Assembly: GCA_023313575.1 (NCBI GenBank)
Contig: JAJTTP010000018.1
Span: 310,001 to 374,000, forward strand
Direction of reading: 5' to 3'
Length of the DNA: 64,000 nucleotides
Source: Eutypella sp. D-1
Lineage: Eukaryota; Ascomycota; Sordariomycetes; Xylariales; Diatrypaceae
This document shows, one piece after another, positions 1 through 8,746 of this stretch. The position numbers and the translations under genes are program-made. How positions within the stretch are numbered: position 1 is the first letter of the stretch; the number at the start of each line of letters is the position of its first letter. The notes beneath the pieces were generated by a model that was not told the origin of the DNA, searched no databases, and was given only the letters and a program-made list of their open reading frames with translations.

Positions 1-1210
1 AGGGAGGGGGGCCGAATGAAGGGGTGGGCATGTAGACGGACTCGGGACCGTGTTCATACATGCACTGGTTACCTCGCGAACAATAGCCCTTCGTGTCGTA
101 ATCTCTACAACGGCCTTTTCTCCGCCGCGGCGGGAGCATGGTCGTCCCCGAATAGACCGGCCGAGGTAGCTCAGATGCTTGGGGTATGGGTATTCCCATC
201 TGCTGTAATCTTTGGATGTTCTCCATGATGCTGTTGGGGTCAATCGGTGGCATGTTATCCTGGACAGGGGCGTAGGGAGGGTAAGCTGATGGTGGCTGTC
301 CGAACTGTCTAGCGGGAGCAGTAGGCGGAGTCTGATAGGGGTCGCGACCGCCGTATTGAGGCCTCATCCCGTAGCCATTATCATATCTACCACCGCGGGA
401 GGCGAAGTCTCTGCCTCCCCTCCGAGGGTGTTTGTATGGCTGGGGAGCATTGAAGGGGTCGGGACTGTCCAGAATGATGTTGACGTCGTCATCGCGGTCG
501 CTATAGGGTCGTTTGCGGGAGTTGCTGGGGCCCGAGGGAGGGAAGGCTGAGGCGTGAGGGAAGGAAGGTTGTGATGGTTGCGATGGTTGCGGTGGTTGTG
601 GTTGGAATTGGATATCGGGTCTCTGTGGGAGCTGAGAATGGCTTTGAGGAGGTAGGACAGGAGGAGGTTGTGGTGCTCCTGGAAGGTAGGATTTGTACTT
701 GATAGCTTGGAAAACATCGTCGGTGAAAGAGACGCCGCCTAAAGAAAAGTAGCAGAAGCAATCAAGTTAATATAGGAATCTACAGCGAGACCTGTCACCG
801 GATCGCGAGATCTGTGGCGGGACTTGTCGCTTGCCATCTCTCCTCAGCCCAGTCTTGAGGATAAGAACGTACCTTTGCTGAGGAAATCAGGTATTTCATC
901 ATCAAACATCTTCCGGATGTTTTCGGCGGTGTCATCATGTCGCAAGAGAGCGAGAACATAATCGGCTAAGACATCGGCATCTGCGTCAGAGCTGTAAGGG
1001 GGGGAAGGGAGGAAGAAGAAAAAGGAAATCAAAGTCAGCCAGCCAGTCGGTCAACCAAGGAAGCAATTGCGCCCGAAAACACAGGATAGTGAAGACAAGG
1101 AAAGAAATAAAACCAAAAAATAAAAATAAAAATAAAAGAACTTACTTATTTGCTAGACGTCCGATGATCCATGCCTTCAAATGCGGCTCATCATTCTCGT
1201 CGAACAACAT
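1..1210 (-). CDS. RBM26/27 (Rmn1)-like CCCH zinc-finger RNA-binding protein, 5' part, truncated by window edge
   Basis: Exons read on the minus strand are 1210-1146, 991-873 and 738 to beyond base 1; the phases join cleanly. The protein begins MLFDENDEPHLKAWIIGRL and continues through ADADVLADYVLALL and DEIPDFLS, the PWI-like helical domain that opens RBM26/RBM27 and fungal Rmn1 proteins. A proline/glutamine-rich linker follows, then an RGG-type patch (RRGGRDFASRGGR) near bases 375-425. A CCCH finger follows (RCRDYDTKGYCSRGNQCMYEH, bases about 50-115), with spacing C-x7-C-x5-C-x3-H. The RRM expected in this family lies outside the window. Relatives act in nuclear RNA surveillance with the exosome/PAXT-type (MTREC) machinery; that role is inferred from the family. 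Both introns have GT-AG ends. Confidence 0.85.
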
Positions 1211-2629
1211 GATTTGATTCGCTAAGACCAGCAAGAGTGACGATGTCACCCACCACCTGTTTATCTAGCACTGTCTGCCTAGGTAAGATTGCTTGCTGGG
1301 AGAAATAAAAATAGAATAAAAATTTTAAATAAATAAATCCGCAGTAACAATCCAGGGTACCCAGGCAGAGAGAGGTCTCGAGGTAGGATCAGCTCGTTTT
1401 GGATGTTGAGGTGCAACTCTAGCCAATTGGTACGGAACGGCTTAAGGAATTATTTCAATTGGACATTTCCTATCCATGGGACCAACGTGGAAATACGTGG
1501 AAATCAGAACAAAAAATAAAATCCACTTCGTGTCGTTAATAGTGTGAGGTGTTGCGCGGGAGGGACAGAGGCGCAGTATTAAAGACCGTTCACTTCCTCA
1601 AATTGTTGAATTGAAGGGATAAAAAAAGAATTAATAAAGAATAAAATCTTTTGGAATTATTACAAGAAAAGGCTGGAGCTGCAATGCATGCAAGGCTGTT
1701 GTTGTTCTAATAGACTTGAGCCAGGTTGTTGGTATACCTTACCTAAGTACGGTAAGTAATGTCCAGAATGCCGCTAGAAAGACGCGTTAGCTAAGGTTGA
1801 TTAGCGCCAAAATGAGCTCCCGTCAAGATCGCTGCCGCTATTAAATGATTGATAAGCTGCCAGGCGTGATTGAGTACCTGACAGTTGATCCCAAGTGCCA
1901 GATTTACCTCCTACCAATTATGCCGTCTAAGTATGCAAGATGGAGCTTTAGAGCTTCGGCCGATCTATGTAAGGTGGGGGAGGGGCTTCTCCCAATTTAC
2001 CTACCTGCAGGTGCTGTGCTTGCATACATGCATCTTCAAGCTCAAAAGTACCAAGGCTTTCTCATTAGGTATTAAAAGTGATTATCTATATTGTATGCAC
2101 CTGGCATTTAGGGCTATTTGCATCCCCTTGTGCCCAAACGTTGCTGCTGATTACTCACCACGTAGGGACATATAATGGATATAGCCTTTGAACTGATCTC
2201 GTAACATTGGAACCTTACGTCCAGGTTGCTATCAAGAAATATAAGATATATGCTAGATTACATAATCGTGAAATTTGTGATGAGACAAACTGGAAAAACT
2301 TCGTTCATACCTCCAATATTTCTCTTTATCCTGTTTATCCATATCTTATAGCTACTCGATCTTAGATACCCTTACGTACTGTAGGATACGGAGACATCCC
2401 TATATCTACTGGCATAATTTTATATTAACATTTAGAGCTACGGTTAGATATGATTTAGGTTGACAAGTCATTTAACTACCAGTACTGGAAATATCCTATC
2501 GGGGAAGATAGATACTCGTATACCCAGCAGCCCAGTGCGAGTTTTACCCATATGTCTACAGGACTTTAGAAATCGCCAACGCAAAACACACCTCTTGGCG
2601 GAGTCATCCGCACACATTAGTTAGCCACC
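1211..2629. other. Intergenic, divergent promoters of the RBM26-like gene and HIS2
   Basis: AT-rich spacer between two divergently transcribed genes. I see no convincing gene; the open frames at 1845-2175 are short and low quality. It contains A/T-rich runs (about 1108-1135 and 1305-1340) and a TTACCTAAGTACGGTAAGTA stretch near 1739, one of the dispersed TACCTA motifs of this window. Confidence 0.6.
2601..2606 (-). promoter_or_regulatory. Possible general amino-acid control (Gcn4/CPC1) half-site upstream of HIS2
   Basis: The minus strand reads TGACTC followed by C, six of seven bases of the TGACTCA element bound by Gcn4/CPC1-type bZIP factors. It sits about 25 bp before the HIS2 start codon. 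Histidine genes are classical targets of this control, but one near-match so close to the ATG is weak evidence. Confidence 0.25.
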
Positions 2630-3745
2630 ATGGCGTTCACAATGCATTCCCACTCCGGCCAGTTCTGCCCAGGTCATGCCAAGGACCAGCTGGAGGACAT
2701 CATAAAGCATGCCATCAACCTAGGCTATACCACCATAGGCCTCACGGAGCACATGCCACGGACGAGTCTCGAGGACCTGTACCCCGAGGAGGTAAGCTAC
2801 CGCTCTGCTAGTTCAGTTGTGCAGTAAAAAACCCTCTATGCCAATAAAAGTTCTAACCGGGTGCTCAGCTCGATGAACCAGAAGCCTCCCTCGCGGTCCT
2901 GTCGCCGCGGCACGAGGCTTACCTGGTAGAGGCGAAGCGGCTCCAGGAAGCCTACGCCTCGCAGATCCATATCCTGATCGGCTTCGAGGGCGAGTGGATG
3001 CGGTCGGCCTACGGACCGCTGATTGAGGACCTGGCCGTCCACCCCGCCGTCGACTACTTCATCGGGAGCCTGCACCACGTGATGGGCATCCCCATTGACT
3101 ACGACGCAGTCTACTACCGGAAAGCGCTCCAGGCCGCCGGCGACGACGAGGAGCAGATGTACGAGCGCTACTACGACGAGCAGTTCGAGATGCTGCGGGT
3201 CCTGAAGCCCCGGATCGTCGGCCACTTCGACCTCGTGCGTCTGATGAGCAGCGATCCAGGCCGCGACGTCAGGCAGTGGAAGGGCGTGTGGGAGCGCATC
3301 GTCCGGAACCTTGAGTTTGTCGCCCGTTACGGCGGTTGGTTGGAGTGCAACTCTAGCGCCTTGCGAAAGGGCCTTGAAGAACCCTATCCCTGTCGAGTTA
3401 TCGCTACGGTGAAGCTCTTTTGCCCTACCCACTTACAACTTGAACGCGCACCCGCCATGCCGGTATCTGGCTTATACACTATGTATAGAGGCTGACATCA
3501 TGTGTTTGCAGGAATGGCTCAGGCTGGGCGGACGGTTCACCCTCTCCGATGACAGTCATGGTATCGCACAAGTGGGCACGAACTACGCGAGAGCGCTGGA
3601 GTACCTGACCAGCCTCGGCGTCTCGAGCGTTTTCACGTTCGAGCGAAGTCCCCACCCAGGAACCACCGCCGGCGACCACAAGTCCAACCTGACGGAGAAG
3701 GAGGTGTCGATTGCGTCTATCAGAGCCGTGGTGAACAAGTGGTAG
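2630..3745 (+). CDS. HIS2: Histidinol-phosphatase, PHP family (HIS2)
   Basis: Exons are 2630-2791, 2869-3408 and 3512-3745, giving 311 residues. The enzyme removes phosphate from L-histidinol phosphate, a late step of histidine synthesis in the cytosol. The PHP metal-binding residues are visible: H6-S-H8 at the N-terminus, H41 in GLTEHMP, E94 in GFEGEW, H173 in VGHFDL, and D248/H250 in LSDDSHG. The start has a Kozak context (gccaccATGG) and a family-like N-terminus. Both introns join in phase 0: GTAAGC...CTCAG, and GTGAAG...TTGCAG, which restores the block IATEWLRLGGRF. A longer unspliced reading of exon 2 runs into the second intron and breaks the conserved block. Length fits the fungal family (about 300 residues). 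Confidence 0.93.
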
Positions 3746-4196
3746 TAAGCGGTAGTATACGATGGAAGCAGTGTTTGTTGTTTTTTTGGTTGTTGGGTTT
3801 TGTAGACTGTGCCGAGTTTTGTACTGCTGAACAAGAGAGCACGTTGTACACTACCACCACCACTACTACCATCTACTGATAGCAACAACTCTGTTTTTTT
3901 TGTTTTGTTTTTTTCGGTTGTGGTGCCCACCCCCTTTGAACCTCCCAAATACTCGTTAAACCACTGGTCCCAGCAATAGCCGTTTTAAGTTTGCATGCTT
4001 CGGCAAGCCGACCAGGCAAAATCCCTCAAACAACTCTTTGTGCCCCCTCGTCTGCGATACTCTCTCTCGTGTATCGGCCTAACATAAAGCTTCGCCCCCA
4101 CCAGAGCAGCACCCCCACCCTCCCCTTTTCTTTCGCGTGTAAGTGTGATTCAGTCGGTTTATGTCACCGCGGTATGGAAGTGTTCTGGTGACTCGA

Positions 4197-4229
<33 letters not shown>

Positions 4230-4230
4230 T
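4197..4230. repeat. (GT)n microsatellite
   Basis: Thirteen uninterrupted GT dinucleotides, then one A substitution and further GT units. Confidence 0.95.
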
Positions 4231-4348
4231 CCCGCCCGCAGTGCAAGCGACCGAGGCCAGGGCCCTTAGGTCTATTAATTACAAACTTTCTTCACCTTCT
4301 CGTACACCTTGTGTCCATTCCTTGTAACACTTGAAAAACCCGTGAAAT

Positions 4349-4364
4349 CCCCCCCCCCCCCCCC
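4349..4364. repeat. C16 homopolymer
   Basis: Sixteen consecutive cytosines; length may be affected by sequencing error. Confidence 0.9.
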
Positions 4365-4509
4365 ACTGTCCGCGAAAGTTTTACAAGCGCTCTGTGCCCC
4401 CCGACCGACCGCGTTTCCTCTCTTATCTCTCTCTTCTTTGTTAATCCAGACCAGCTTTTTTCGCGTAAAAATGACTTTTTTTTCTACAGCGCATACCATA
4501 CCGTATCCT

Positions 4510-4533
4510 ATCTCTCTCTCTCTCTCTCTCTCT
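4510..4533. repeat. (TC)n microsatellite
   Basis: About twelve CT/TC dinucleotides in a pyrimidine-rich stretch. Confidence 0.95.
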
Positions 4534-4575
4534 GTTACCATCCTGTATACGTAGGTGCACAAGGCAATGATGGCC

Positions 4576-4586
4576 TATATATATAT
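4576..4586 (+). promoter_or_regulatory. TATA-like element
   Basis: An 11-bp alternating TA run lies about 330 bp before the start codon at 4909. It could be a TATA box for the Ser/Arg-rich gene with a long 5' leader; no transcription start can be seen directly. Confidence 0.3.
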
Positions 4587-4850
4587 GAGCCCGGCTTGGC
4601 CATGGGACCTCGCTCGGGTGTTGCCCTTAGTCTCTAGATCGACCCTTGCATCAGAGGTGAATAAACAACCAGTGCACTATCCATCGCAAGTATTCTTTCG
4701 CCCTCGGGCTCTCTCATAAGTAGTAAAAGACTAGGTAGCTCCCCCCCTCTCCCCCCACTCCCCCCTTTCGCTGTTCAGGACCCTGGGTTGGTAACAGTTC
4801 ACGTAGGCGAATACACAACGGCAGGGGAGCGTTGCCGGTGCTTTCAAGCC

Positions 4851-4858
<8 letters not shown>

Positions 4859-4881
<23 letters not shown>
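4859..4881. repeat. (CA)n microsatellite
   Basis: About eleven CA dinucleotides ending 28 bp before the start codon of the Ser/Arg-rich protein, so probably within its 5' UTR. Confidence 0.95.
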
Positions 4882-4908
4882 AAAGGAAAAAAGGTAGGTA
4901 GTCAGGGG

Positions 4909-6873
4909 ATGTGCTACTGCGTGATCAAGCGGTACGTCTGCGCCCATGCAAAAGTAACGCTCGAGCCATGCGAGCTCGCGCCGCCGGACTACGTGCCGGC
5001 GAACCCGGACCGGCCGTGGCGCGAGGTCCCCGTGCTCTGCCACCGCGTGGTGTCGGAACACCGGTACCAGGACCTGGACCAGTCGTGCGGGCGCGGGCAT
5101 CCCCACTGTCTCCGGTGTCCGCCTCCGCCCCCCGTCCCCGACGGCCAGCTCGAGCGCAGCTCCGCTGCCGCCCAGCAAGGCCGCACTTTCGCTTCCCTCT
5201 TCGATGCCTATAATGCCCGCCTTATGCAGGATGTCCCGCCCCTCTCCCGCGACGACATGGAGAGTCTTGTTGATCTGGTCCTGCAAGAAGTCGCCACCGA
5301 GTACCGTGTCGCTGACCGCTTCGTCTTTCGGGAACGGGCCCAGGCGGAAGCTGCTGCTGCTCGGGGGCGGGCCGCCAATGCTCAACAGCGGCAGCCGCCG
5401 CCGCAGGTGGCCGGGTACCTGATGGAGCGACCGTATGACGAGTCCTCGAATGCGGGGAGATCGTCCCGCGCCAGTTCCGTCCGGCCTGGTTCCAGCCGCC
5501 ATGAGTCGGCGGAGGGATCCCGGTCCCATCGCTCATCGTCGCGTTCGACGGCCCATTCATCCCGGGCGTCCGAGTCAGGGCACCGGGAACACCGTTCGCG
5601 GCACAGCGCCTCATCCTCGCGACAGGTCTCGCCTAACCCGAGCATTCGCTCCTCGTCGTCGAGGCATAACAGCTCGGTCGCCTCCAGCAGTCGCTCGGGC
5701 GGCGGCGGGGAGATGATCCCGGGCATTCTCGGATCCCCGAGGGCCCCGTCGTCCCGTCACTCCAGTCGCGCCGGCTCGCCTACCCCGAGCCACCGTTCAT
5801 CCTCATCGGTAGCGACGGTGCGGCCGCCTTCCCGCCACTCCAGCCGCGCTGGCTCGCCTACCCCGAGCCACCGCTCATCTTCATTGGTAGTGACGGTGCG
5901 GGTGTCCTCCCGCAACTCCAGCCGCGCCGGCTCGCCTACCCCAAGCCACCGTTCATCCTCATCGGCAACGACGGCGCGGCTGCCCTCCCGCCACTCCAGC
6001 CGGCACAGCTCACCCGAGCCGCCCCCAAGCCATCGCAGCTCGTCCCGGCGCTCCTCGCGCCACTCCTCTCCCACGGGCAGCCACCGCTCGTCCGAAGCAG
6101 GAGGAGCCCTCGTGCTGGCCGGGATCGAGGAAAACCCACAAGCCGAGCAAGAGGCCGCCGCCGCGTACGCGACGTCCCCGGATCAGTTCTGGCAGCAGTA
6201 CGGCGATTCGCAAAGGTGGCCGTTCGGCAGCCACCCGCCCATCGGACACGGACAGCGTCTCGGCCAGAACGGCCCCGATGTCTCGTACTCCCAGTATCCC
6301 ATCCGCTGGCGCGCGGAGACCGCCCGCCCCGCCAATCATCAGCAGTGGCACAGGAGCTTTGGTGCCGCGCGCCGCATCGGCAATCAACCGCCCCCCCAGG
6401 CGGCGGGGTCGGGGGTGGGCAACGCCGAGTATATGCGCACCCCTCCGCCTGTATATCAGGCGGTTGCTGGCCCGGCTGATTGGGGTGCCGCGGGAGCCGC
6501 CGCCGGTGGCGCAGCACAGGGCGATTGGGAACCTGTGGCTCAGCCTGCAGGGGTTGGCGGCGGGGCAGCGGGAGGACAACAAATGGGAGGACAATATGGG
6601 GGGGGACAAGATATGGCGGGACTAAATAATTATATGGGGGGACTGAATATAGGAGGAGGGCCAGCGATGGGTGGAGGGCCAGCGATGGGTGGAGGAGCGG
6701 CAATGGGCGGAGGAGCAGCAATGGGGGGACCGCCGATGGGTGGGCCGCCGATGGGAGGACCACCGATGGGAGGTCCGCCGATGGGAGGTCCGCCGGTGGG
6801 TGGACCGCCGGTAGGAAGGCTGCCAATGGGTGGACCGGGGATGGGTGGGCCGCCGTCCGACTTGGGTTTTTAA
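4909..6873 (+). CDS. Ser/Arg-rich, repeat-containing fungal protein with Cys/His N-terminus (function unknown)
   Basis: Single exon, 654 residues. The N-terminus MCYCVIKRYVCAHAKV, followed by PCEL and further Cys/His (CHRVV, CGRGHPHCLRC), resembles the short Cys/His module that begins many uncharacterised fungal proteins (MC-x-x-V...Y-x-C-x-H...PC), so zinc binding is possible. Residues about 180-400 are rich in SSRHSS and SHRSSS motifs and include a tandem repeat of 26 residues (78 bp, from base 5752). The C-terminus (about 583-650) is built of MGGG and MGGPP units with a 15-bp period. Overall composition suggests a disordered, RS-like protein that could be phosphorylated by SR-type kinases; that is inference. 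The ATG at 4909 fits the Cys motif. An alternative is an upstream 5' UTR intron ending at the GTAGTCAG before the ATG. I do not recognise a function. Confidence 0.65.
   Translation: MCYCVIKRYVCAHAKVTLEPCELAPPDYVPANPDRPWREVPVLCHRVVSEHRYQDLDQSCGRGHPHCLRCPPPPPVPDGQLERSSAAAQQGRTFASLFDAYNARLMQDVPPLSRDDMESLVDLVLQEVATEYRVADRFVFRERAQAEAAAARGRAANAQQRQPPPQVAGYLMERPYDESSNAGRSSRASSVRPGSSRHESAEGSRSHRSSSRSTAHSSRASESGHREHRSRHSASSSRQVSPNPSIRSSSSRHNSSVASSSRSGGGGEMIPGILGSPRAPSSRHSSRAGSPTPSHRSSSSVATVRPPSRHSSRAGSPTPSHRSSSLVVTVRVSSRNSSRAGSPTPSHRSSSSATTARLPSRHSSRHSSPEPPPSHRSSSRRSSRHSSPTGSHRSSEAGGALVLAGIEENPQAEQEAAAAYATSPDQFWQQYGDSQRWPFGSHPPIGHGQRLGQNGPDVSYSQYPIRWRAETARPANHQQWHRSFGAARRIGNQPPPQAAGSGVGNAEYMRTPPPVYQAVAGPADWGAAGAAAGGAAQGDWEPVAQPAGVGGGAAGGQQMGGQYGGGQDMAGLNNYMGGLNIGGGPAMGGGPAMGGGAAMGGGAAMGGPPMGGPPMGGPPMGGPPMGGPPVGGPPVGRLPMGGPGMGGPPSDLGF
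5752..6010 (+). repeat. 78-bp in-frame tandem repeat (three copies plus a partial)
   Basis: Unit starts lie at 5752, 5830, 5908 and 5986, exactly 78 bp apart, each coding for about SSRHSSRAGSPTPSHRSSS plus seven more residues. Copies differ at scattered sites, mostly silent or conservative, so the array is not very recent. Confidence 0.9.
6721..6855 (+). repeat. 15-bp coding repeat (MGGPP units)
   Basis: Nine consecutive 15-bp units, consensus ATGGGNGGNCCGCCG, encode MGGPP with occasional VGGPP and VGRLP variants. The preceding MGGG-rich block (about 6652-6720) looks like a diverged extension. Confidence 0.9.
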
Positions 6874-8035
6874 TTTAGGAAAATTGGGGAATAAGGATGA
6901 CGACGCCAACCACAAAAATTACGTTTCGGACACTCCACGGGGGGGATGAGTCCAGTGGGAGGTGGGTGGCTTCGCTTTCTGCAGCGGCGTACTTATTTAC
7001 TTTCCGAATTGTTCTCCAGGAGAGATCATTTACCTCTCCGTTCGGGCAGGTCTCCCTCCTTTTTAGGGGGGCTTATACATTTTTTAGGTTATTCTTTTAA
7101 CTTTTGTTTATTCGCTTGCCAGCAAACTTTCTTTTCTGTTTTGACGACTCTTTTTGGGAGGGGGAAGATATGGAGTTCAATGCTTGTCATATGCGTTCCT
7201 CTTAACTTATGTTTCGGGTCTGCAACAGAGACTCATGGATCTATCTGCTGGCATTCTACCATACATTTTTCTTGTATAACACAGCTCCCATCTATGGTCC
7301 AGTTCAGCATGGCCCTATTCCCTCCATTAGTTCTAATTTGTTTTTGCATGACATATAAGACGTTTGTTTGAAGGAGTGATACGCAGTTCTGATCATGATG
7401 AGTGTTAGATATTACTCTTATTCTTCCATGACTTGGCTGTATCCCCCCTGATGTCAAGCAGCGTTCGTATTAATGACAACGTTAAGTTAACTGTTGATGC
7501 TCATCAAGTACTTACCCAACAGCCTACGTAATCCTCTTGAAAAGGCATATTTGAAATCACGCATGATCATACAAAAGATATCCATAGTATGTAGTTGAAA
7601 CCAATTGATTAGTTGTTATATTCCAATACCCTTCATGAGTATAATTGAACAATAACACTACTAAAACACCTCTATTGCATCGAGAAAGAGTACCATGAAA
7701 AGAAACTATGCATAGATAACTCCCTCACAACCCGGCCGCGATCTGTCCCCGGGTAATGATTTCCAAGCAGAGGGAGCTAATCTAATGACATAAGAAATGA
7801 ATGAATGAAAAACACAAATAAGTATGACGCGTTTCCCATTCTTTGCCTCATGCCAATTAACGTAGACGGACCGCCCGATATCCGACACAGAGCGAGCGTT
7901 TTCGTCTTAACAACCTTTCCTCAGCCCCAGAATACCGGCTGAAGTTGGTTTTTTTGCATTTCGTTCTCAATGCATTGTCGGCGCGTTGTGGAGAACTACC
8001 TTAAGAACGATCACATCTGCCAATGCACGGCGGTT
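6874..8035. other. Intergenic between convergent genes
   Basis: T-rich sequence typical of a fungal 3' region follows the Ser/Arg-rich gene (7060-7140). The frame at 6946-7371 has no family features and probably lies in the 3' UTR. Nothing else supportable. Confidence 0.5.
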
Positions 8036-8746
8036 CTACTGAACCGGGTGCTGCGGCAGATGGGGATGAGCATCGGCTTTCGGGAGGAGGACGAGGACGT
8101 ACTCGCCGTCACAGTCGACATCGGCGGGCTCATCATCAGCGGGCTCATCATCGGCGACACCAGAGATGAGGTTGCCGGAAGCCGACGATGACGAAGCGGC
8201 GAGTCCCTCCTGGATAAGGTCGCCCAAGAGGGCCTCTTCTTCGGCGTCACGAGCATCCTGAAAGACCTCGGACTCGACATCCGAGTCGGCACGGGCGTCT
8301 TTAGCGACCTCGGACTCGACGTCCGAGTCGGCGCCGCGACGGCCGCACTCACTGGGCGTGCACGATCTCCGGGGAGTGTTGGGCGGAGGAGGCGGGGGCT
8401 CAGGCCGCACGAACTCGGCGTCGATCTCAGCGTACGGCAGGCGGTTCCTGCCAAACTGACGGCGGCGGACCGCAAGTATATCGATTTGACCAGGCGGTAT
8501 CACACAGTGGGGCCCCCGCCTCGAAGGGCCGGTGGCAGGGCGTACCGGACGGTAGGTTCGCACTTGCACCCTCTCCGATTCGCTGTTGTCCTCGGAGCTG
8601 CTGTCCCCGGAGCCCTTGTCGGTACACTTGTCCTCGGCGCTCCTGGTCCGCTTGCGCTGGCGGCGCTCCTCGTCGTCGTCGTCCTCATCGTTACCACGCT
8701 TCCTATGGTGGGGGAAACTCCCTGAGATACAATAGTTACTCTGCAT
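8036..8746 (-). CDS. Acidic low-complexity hypothetical protein
   Basis: An ATG at 8746 opens a 236-residue frame ending at 8036. It has a basic cluster (RRQRKRTR, possible nuclear localisation signal), an acidic/serine stretch (SGDSSSEDNSESER), a proline run, two copies of ADSDVESEV separated by KDAR, and a DDEPADDEPAD duplication. No known domain is recognised. The length free of stops and the coherent hydrophilic, disordered composition favour this strand over the short opposite frames at 7970-8191 and 8486-8725. An acceptor-like GTATCTCAG just after the ATG (about 8720) means the true 5' end could be an unseen upstream exon. Low confidence that it is a real gene. Confidence 0.4.
   Translation of the reverse strand: MQSNYCISGSFPHHRKRGNDEDDDDEERRQRKRTRSAEDKCTDKGSGDSSSEDNSESERVQVRTYRPVRPATGPSRRGPHCVIPPGQIDILAVRRRQFGRNRLPYAEIDAEFVRPEPPPPPPNTPRRSCTPSECGRRGADSDVESEVAKDARADSDVESEVFQDARDAEEEALLGDLIQEGLAASSSSASGNLISGVADDEPADDEPADVDCDGEYVLVLLPKADAHPHLPQHPVQ

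Larger units (their letters stand above)
3746..4908. other. Intergenic, HIS2 3' region and repeat-rich upstream region of the Ser/Arg-rich gene
   Basis: Contains no gene I can support. It carries T-rich sequence after HIS2 (3778-3790, 3893-3915), four simple-repeat tracts listed separately and a TATA-like run at 4576-4586. The dominant feature is simple sequence in the probable promoter and 5' UTR of the next gene. Confidence 0.6.

Noticed and set aside
364..761. Minus-strand frames coding SNHNHRNHRNH-like and FFRRRLFHRR proteins
   Set aside because: They are alternate frames of the RBM26-like exon 3, whose correct frame encodes the CCCH finger.
2836..3432. 198-codon minus-strand frame opposite HIS2
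   Set aside because: Antisense shadow of a GC-rich exon; no family features, whereas the plus strand carries all PHP metal ligands.
5936..6826. 296-codon minus-strand frame opposite the Ser/Arg-rich gene
   Set aside because: Repeats of the sense gene read backwards (HPSADLPSA-type simple sequence); no start or domain evidence.
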